Below, one piece after another: positions 61,001 through 64,000 of a stretch of DNA of 64,000 nucleotides; the stretch's first letter is position 1; each line of letters starts with the position of its first letter. The translations under genes and the position numbers were made by a program. Source of the stretch: Thermoplasma acidophilum DSM 1728 (GTDB lineage: Archaea > Thermoplasmatota > Thermoplasmata > Thermoplasmatales > Thermoplasmataceae); the NCBI RefSeq assembly GCF_000195915.1, contig NC_002578.1, positions 558,001 to 622,000 on the forward strand, written 5' to 3'. The notes under the pieces were generated by a model. That model had not been told where the DNA came from. It ran no database searches and worked only from the letters and a program-made list of their open reading frames with translations.

Positions 61001-63114
61001 AGCTCGAATCATCTTACCTTATAAGGAGGAAGATAAAGGAAGGCATTACAGTATTCCACAGAAACGAGGGGGATTTTTCTGTTGAAGCCGACCAGGCGGC
61101 TAGGCGACTGATAGAACTAACGCTGTCCGCATACGGGCCTCTCACCATAGATGAGATCGACATTAAGATACCTCTGGGTCGGGAAAGAATCGAATCCATA
61201 CTGAAGTCCATGGTATCGGAAGGAACAGTAATATACGATTACATAACGCCGGTATACAGCAAGCAATACATGCTCTATTCGGATCTCAGGGCCTTAGCCA
61301 ACGTAGAGGATATTACAAAGATAAGGCTCTCAAGGATGGCAAGAAAGGTCAAGGATCCGGAGGAGTATTTCGAGATATACGGGTTCGCGTTTGATGTGGA
61401 GAATGTAAATGCCCGCCTGTTGCAGGGAAGGCTGGACTCCTTTGATGACCTTGTCAACAGCGGCCAGGTTTTGCGCGGGCACTTCATAAAAAATAAGACC
61501 ACATACGCTGCAAGATGGGTCATCGATGTATTATTCAGCCTGAGAGATCATACGATAAGCTCAGAAGAGAATGCCGTCCTGGAAGCGGTGAAAGGAGGAC
61601 TTACAAGCGAGAAGATAATAGCAGAGAAGATCGGCATGGATAAGAAGATCATCCGGCAGATAGTCAGATCCCTGGAATACAAGGTCATACTTTCTAGGGA
61701 TGGCGATTCGGTGACACAGATCCATGCGCGGGATCTAGGTTATGAAAATGCACTGCGTATCCTTATCGATAAATTTGGCCCATTGACACAGGATGAGATA
61801 AGAAAATTCTTCTGGTTCAATCCGGATCTCCGTTCAATGGATCTCAAAAGCGTGTTCTTTAAGGGCGACCTTTACTATTTCACAGAAAAACCAGTGGAAA
61901 TTCCCGGAACATCCGTAATACCTGTGGTAGATCCTGTGATGATGTATCTGCAGATCTATGTTGAGAACATTGATTATAATAGGATACTGGTTGTGGACGG
62001 AGAAGAGTTATCTACGTTTTATCTGGATGAAAAGGATGGTGTGAAATGGATAAGCGATCTTTCCACTTCTGGAGACCATGACGATGCAGTAAGGCGGCTG
62101 ATCGATATCTATACGAATGGTTGGATCGTTGTCATCACTGGGCAATCAACAGAGGGCCGGAAGGCCGAAGCCATCACCAGGCCGGAGGGGCGCATAATAA
62201 ACTATGACGAAGCCCAGATGCTTAGCCTGGCCGTGAGATCCCTGAAGAGAAAAGAGAAGAAGACGAATTTATATGAGTCTTTTTCCGATATTTATTTTGG
62301 AATAAGAGATTCGATAGAAGCTCAGAGGTATGGCATTTCGGAGATGAATGTGGAGAATTATTACGAATCATCTCTGCTTTATCAGTTTAACGGGCCTTTC
62401 GATAAACCTGCAATGGCAACAAGGGAGATAATAGCAGTTTACAGATCGCTGGTGGATCGCGGGCTTGACAAGGATGAGGAGGCTGTGATGAGATCCATAA
62501 TGGTACTGGACGAGGCGAGCGAAAGACAGATATCTGGAAACGTGGATCTCAATCCGCGCACCCTGAAAACTGTACTTGAATCTCTTTACAGAAACAGGTA
62601 CATAGCCAAGAATTTTGAGAGGAAGTTTGTGGCGATTGCGCAAAAATACACTAAAGAAGAAGCCCTAAAGATTCTTGCCTATGCTGCAATAAGGGATCTT
62701 GGAATGATAACCCCATCAAGATTAGCCAGCATGATCGGCATCAATGTGGAGGAATCACTACATGTTCTTAGCAATACAGAGGGATGCAGTGCATATTTCA
62801 ACCTCAAAACAAAGGAAGTCTACTTCAGCAGGGTGGATCTTGCGAATGAAGATGTATCAGCTGAAGCTGCGGATGCAATATTTTCATCCAAGGACATACT
62901 GGCTCTCATATACAGTGACTATCTCAAGATGATCTTCGGATCAGGATACGACATGTTCTATTATGACGGCAGGTTATTCTCAGCGGCGTTTTCTGTTCAG
63001 AGGACGGTCAGGCATCTGAAATTGAAGAAGTTCGCTGGGGACGAATCCTCCCTTGATCGGATTGAGGATAAGCTCAGGGAACTGGGATACCTCTTATCAT
63101 CCCATAGATCCTGA
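58042..63114 (+). CDS. Very large Lhr-type superfamily 2 helicase
   Basis: A 1690-residue helicase, about twice the length of an Lhr core. The first ~860 residues carry the core: SPTGTGKT (53-60), the DEIH box, SAT motif (IGLSATQ), the STSLELGIDIG and QRIGRSGH motifs. The remaining half contains several winged-helix-like segments (DLNLDENVLKNVLAKLESSYLIRR, IPLGRERIESILKSMVSEGTVIY, IGMDKKIIRQIVRSLEYKVIL, DLNPRTLKTVLESLYRNRYIAKN). Lhr proteins unwind 3'-5' and are tied to replication-stress repair. The long C-terminal extension is not characterised here. A TATA box near 58005-58020 suits the leaderless ATG 58042. Confidence 0.88.
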   Translation: MESETRLFRIEDFFPFLDTHVSKWFNSNYSSLTEPQKYAIPLIHSGRNVLVSSPTGTGKTMTAFLTIINELVSLAKEGRLEDRVYCVYISPLKALANDINKNLKFPLDGIYSIMDSEGIKVPRVRISVRSGDTTESERQKMVRKPPHILITTPESFSLALSSPKMRENLRNVRYVIIDEIHEISSTKRGSLLSANLERLNLISPGMVRIGLSATQSPIEEIAKYLVGFEGEKARPCEIVEVRGEKHLDLRTITPVPDLTRVSYEVANDRMYDIIADLVKQYRTTLIFTNTRSGTEHVAMRLKSRGIESLEAHHSSMGKDQRLEVENKLKNGELRCVITSTSLELGIDIGFIDLVIQIGSPKSVSKGLQRIGRSGHGVDELSKGIFIVFTLDDLVECAVLTKAAYSRQIDRVDIPKNPLDVLAQILVGMSLERVWRIEEAYDLLRNSYTFHELSHEEFMMTMDYLSGELESLSIYPKVWLDREAGTFGKKRSTRMIYFMNVGTIPDEANYKAINEKGKNVGELSDKFVERLKTGDVFVLGARTYIFEKTVRNRVYVRSVTGMKPTVPSWTGEMLPRSYDLGVMIGQFRDRIASMIGSGEDPTEMLINEYHVDENGARSIISYIKAQIEYGIPTENRALIEGYQESDGVYGLIFHVPLGRKVNDALSRAYALAISNKYGSNTRITITDDGFIIYTERKIPIEEAVKTVNSSNFRDLVRRSIANTELFKQRFRHCAARSLMVLRSYKGYDISVARQQLRSDRLLNELQKHEDFSIIRETYREIMEDLMDVPRAEQYVKSVMDSHSYMIRNYTRETSPFSYGMIMAGSSDIVMMEDRSKMLRDLQSRMLEKIYGGETIHFIFDNQKDVEDYFRKKIPQVQDEESLIRFADHFPYIDILKDRYNSPYQHAEGDIRELVEKAVEQDKIVSAYVRGLVWSSSGNYPLLWTLFRKKADLNDTDRMVLAACNGRSFSDLRSDLNLDENVLKNVLAKLESSYLIRRKIKEGITVFHRNEGDFSVEADQAARRLIELTLSAYGPLTIDEIDIKIPLGRERIESILKSMVSEGTVIYDYITPVYSKQYMLYSDLRALANVEDITKIRLSRMARKVKDPEEYFEIYGFAFDVENVNARLLQGRLDSFDDLVNSGQVLRGHFIKNKTTYAARWVIDVLFSLRDHTISSEENAVLEAVKGGLTSEKIIAEKIGMDKKIIRQIVRSLEYKVILSRDGDSVTQIHARDLGYENALRILIDKFGPLTQDEIRKFFWFNPDLRSMDLKSVFFKGDLYYFTEKPVEIPGTSVIPVVDPVMMYLQIYVENIDYNRILVVDGEELSTFYLDEKDGVKWISDLSTSGDHDDAVRRLIDIYTNGWIVVITGQSTEGRKAEAITRPEGRIINYDEAQMLSLAVRSLKRKEKKTNLYESFSDIYFGIRDSIEAQRYGISEMNVENYYESSLLYQFNGPFDKPAMATREIIAVYRSLVDRGLDKDEEAVMRSIMVLDEASERQISGNVDLNPRTLKTVLESLYRNRYIAKNFERKFVAIAQKYTKEEALKILAYAAIRDLGMITPSRLASMIGINVEESLHVLSNTEGCSAYFNLKTKEVYFSRVDLANEDVSAEAADAIFSSKDILALIYSDYLKMIFGSGYDMFYYDGRLFSAAFSVQRTVRHLKLKKFAGDESSLDRIEDKLRELGYLLSSHRS

Positions 63115-63459
63115 TATTTGGCATTTTAACATACTTTCCCTGTTGGCATCGAAATTCTCCAGATCTGTATAAACCGTTGACTCTAGGCAACGATCAAATC
63201 AAATATCATTGGGCATAGCCATTCACGGTGATCTGGCAGATCGAGGATGCAATCCTCGGGAAATAGCGGATGATATGATGCATCGATGTCATATAGCGGT
63301 TGTTTTGCAGTCGATAGTTCAGATGCAAGTGCTATGATCGCATGATATTCAACGAAGATGACCCAAATCAGATCAACGGCTAATGATCATAATAAAATGA
63401 TAAAGTTAATACTATTAATGGTCAAATAAATTTATATATGTCAATATCTTTAATAATAT
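63115..63459. other. Intergenic region with one perfect hairpin, possible small RNA
   Basis: CGAGGAT (63242-63248) and ATCCTCG (63252-63258) form a perfect stem with a GCA loop, about 130 nt after the helicase stop and without a following T-run. Several ATGATG stretches follow but no clear C/D or H/ACA guide RNA can be assembled. An AT-rich element from 63423 belongs to the next gene's promoter. Confidence 0.35.
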
Positions 63460-63903
63460 ATGAGAGCTCTGATAGCATACGATGGCAGCGAAACTGCCCA
63501 GTGCGCCCTAGAATTTGCTCTGAATCTTAGGAACTCGGTAAACAAATACATCATACTTTACGTTATCCCTCAGATCATCGGTACCACTCCAACATATGAT
63601 ACGTACGTTCCTGAATCCATGTTCGAAGATGAGAGAAAGAAGGCCGAGGATATCATCGAAAAGGCCAAAAAGCTTGTCAGTAATGAAAATCTCGACATAG
63701 ACTTCCAGATCGTTGATTCCGGTACCAAGACTGTCGCAAAAAAGATAGTGGAGGTGGCTGAGGAGAGCGGGGTTGATCTCATAATAACAGGCTCAAGGAA
63801 TCTCAAAGGTCTCACAAAGATAATACTCGGATCAGTCAGCAGTGAGCTACTGAAGCTCAGCAACGTACCTGTGATGGTCTGCAGTACCAATGCCTGCAAG
63901 TGA
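63460..63903 (+). CDS. Universal stress protein (UspA family)
   Basis: A 147-residue alpha/beta protein. ALIAYDGSETAQCALEFAL opens it and the ATP-binding GSRNLKGLTKIILGSVSSEL motif ends it. It would be a cytoplasmic stress protein of unknown partner. A strong TATA element at about 63424-63437 sits 26 nt before ATG 63460, so it is leaderless. Confidence 0.85.
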   Translation: MRALIAYDGSETAQCALEFALNLRNSVNKYIILYVIPQIIGTTPTYDTYVPESMFEDERKKAEDIIEKAKKLVSNENLDIDFQIVDSGTKTVAKKIVEVAEESGVDLIITGSRNLKGLTKIILGSVSSELLKLSNVPVMVCSTNACK

Positions 63904-63933
63904 TCTTTTTATATAGCTTATCTATTTCGAAAC

Positions 63934-64000
63934 ATGGGAAGTATCAGACCATTCAATGTCAAGAGAACTGCTGAAGAACTTGCAGATAAATTTCCGAACG
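63934..64000 (+). CDS. rps17e: Ribosomal protein S17e, 5' end only
   Basis: The first 22 codons (MGSIRPFNVKRTAEELADKFPN) match the N-terminus of archaeal and eukaryotic S17e; the gene runs off the window. CTTTTTATATAGC (63905-63917) lies 23-29 nt upstream, fitting a leaderless start at ATG 63934. Confidence 0.75.
   Translation, partial: MGSIRPFNVKRTAEELADKFPN

Noticed and set aside
63242-63258. Terminator for the Lhr gene
   Set aside because: The hairpin lies about 130 nt after the stop and has no T-run, so it is listed only as a structure of unknown role.
1-64000. CRISPR array
   Set aside because: No regularly spaced repeat of 24-40 bp with unique spacers was seen anywhere in the window. 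The only repeats are pairs such as GCTTACCG and TATTCCCAGG.

Overview
The window looks like chromosome of a Thermoplasma-type euryarchaeon. Reasons: a complete archaellum operon (arlB-C-D/E-F-G-H-I-J), archaeal-type PheT, aRF1, TiaS, aEF1B, UppS and S17e, an intron-bearing archaeal tRNA-Tyr, and many genes whose TATA-like box lies about 26 nt before the start codon, as expected for leaderless mRNAs. The 326-residue actin at 55.3 kb matches, from memory, the described Thermoplasma acidophilum actin homologue Ta0583, so T. acidophilum is the most likely source. This identification rests on recalled protein families, not on a search.

Layout. 0-9.6 kb: amino-acid and sulfur metabolism (aspartate-type aminotransferase, ThrB, a Cys/Met PLP lyase, a cysteine-synthase-like enzyme), two tRNAs (Tyr with intron, Pro-CGG), aRF1 with a structured leader, HemA, and a phosphoesterase overlapping hemA tail to tail. 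9.6-14.5 kb: a minus-strand D-lactate/glycolate-type oxidation cluster (GlcD, GlcF, LutA-like and LutB-like proteins). 14.7-18.1 kb: one very large secreted, sequon-rich surface protein. 18.2-25.3 kb: HAD phosphatase, tiaS, uppS, three small or regulatory genes around a shared divergent promoter, an RHH regulator, pheT and a gamma-carbonic-anhydrase-like protein. 25.4-32.1 kb: archaellum operon, with a strong inverted repeat just after the archaellin gene. 32.2-36.4 kb: a 1200-residue TPR protein overlapping a small M50-type membrane protease. 36.4-38.3 kb: an IS607-family element whose resolvase gene carries a one-base frameshift while its TnpB nuclease keeps its catalytic triad. 38.4-49 kb: glycosyltransferase, aEF1B, zinc ribbon, phosphohexomutase, CDP-alcohol transferase, AK6-like kinase, hemL-hemC-hemD, pyrB-pyrI and a fused ChlI/ChlD-type AAA+/VWA protein. 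49-58 kb: FAD oxidoreductase, DedA, ABM domain, methyltransferase, MFS carrier, thiolase, the actin gene with a ribbon-helix-helix partner, DsrE and TauE. 58-64 kb: a 1690-residue Lhr-type helicase, a universal stress protein and the start of rps17e.

How the genes work together: HemA, HemL, HemC and HemD give most of the C5 route to uroporphyrinogen III (hemB is not here). GlcD/GlcF/LutA/LutB form a membrane-facing 2-hydroxyacid oxidation set. ArlB-J build the archaellum. The best candidate for an under-described system is the ParM-like actin followed 7 nt later by a small ribbon-helix-helix protein, which has the architecture of a ParM-ParR filament segregation module placed on a chromosome. 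Other points of interest are the alternative hairpins masking the aRF1 ribosome-binding site, the frameshifted IS607 resolvase, a 22-codon leader ORF coupled to the LutA-like gene, and direct repeats flanking a bidirectional promoter next to an RHH-like gene.
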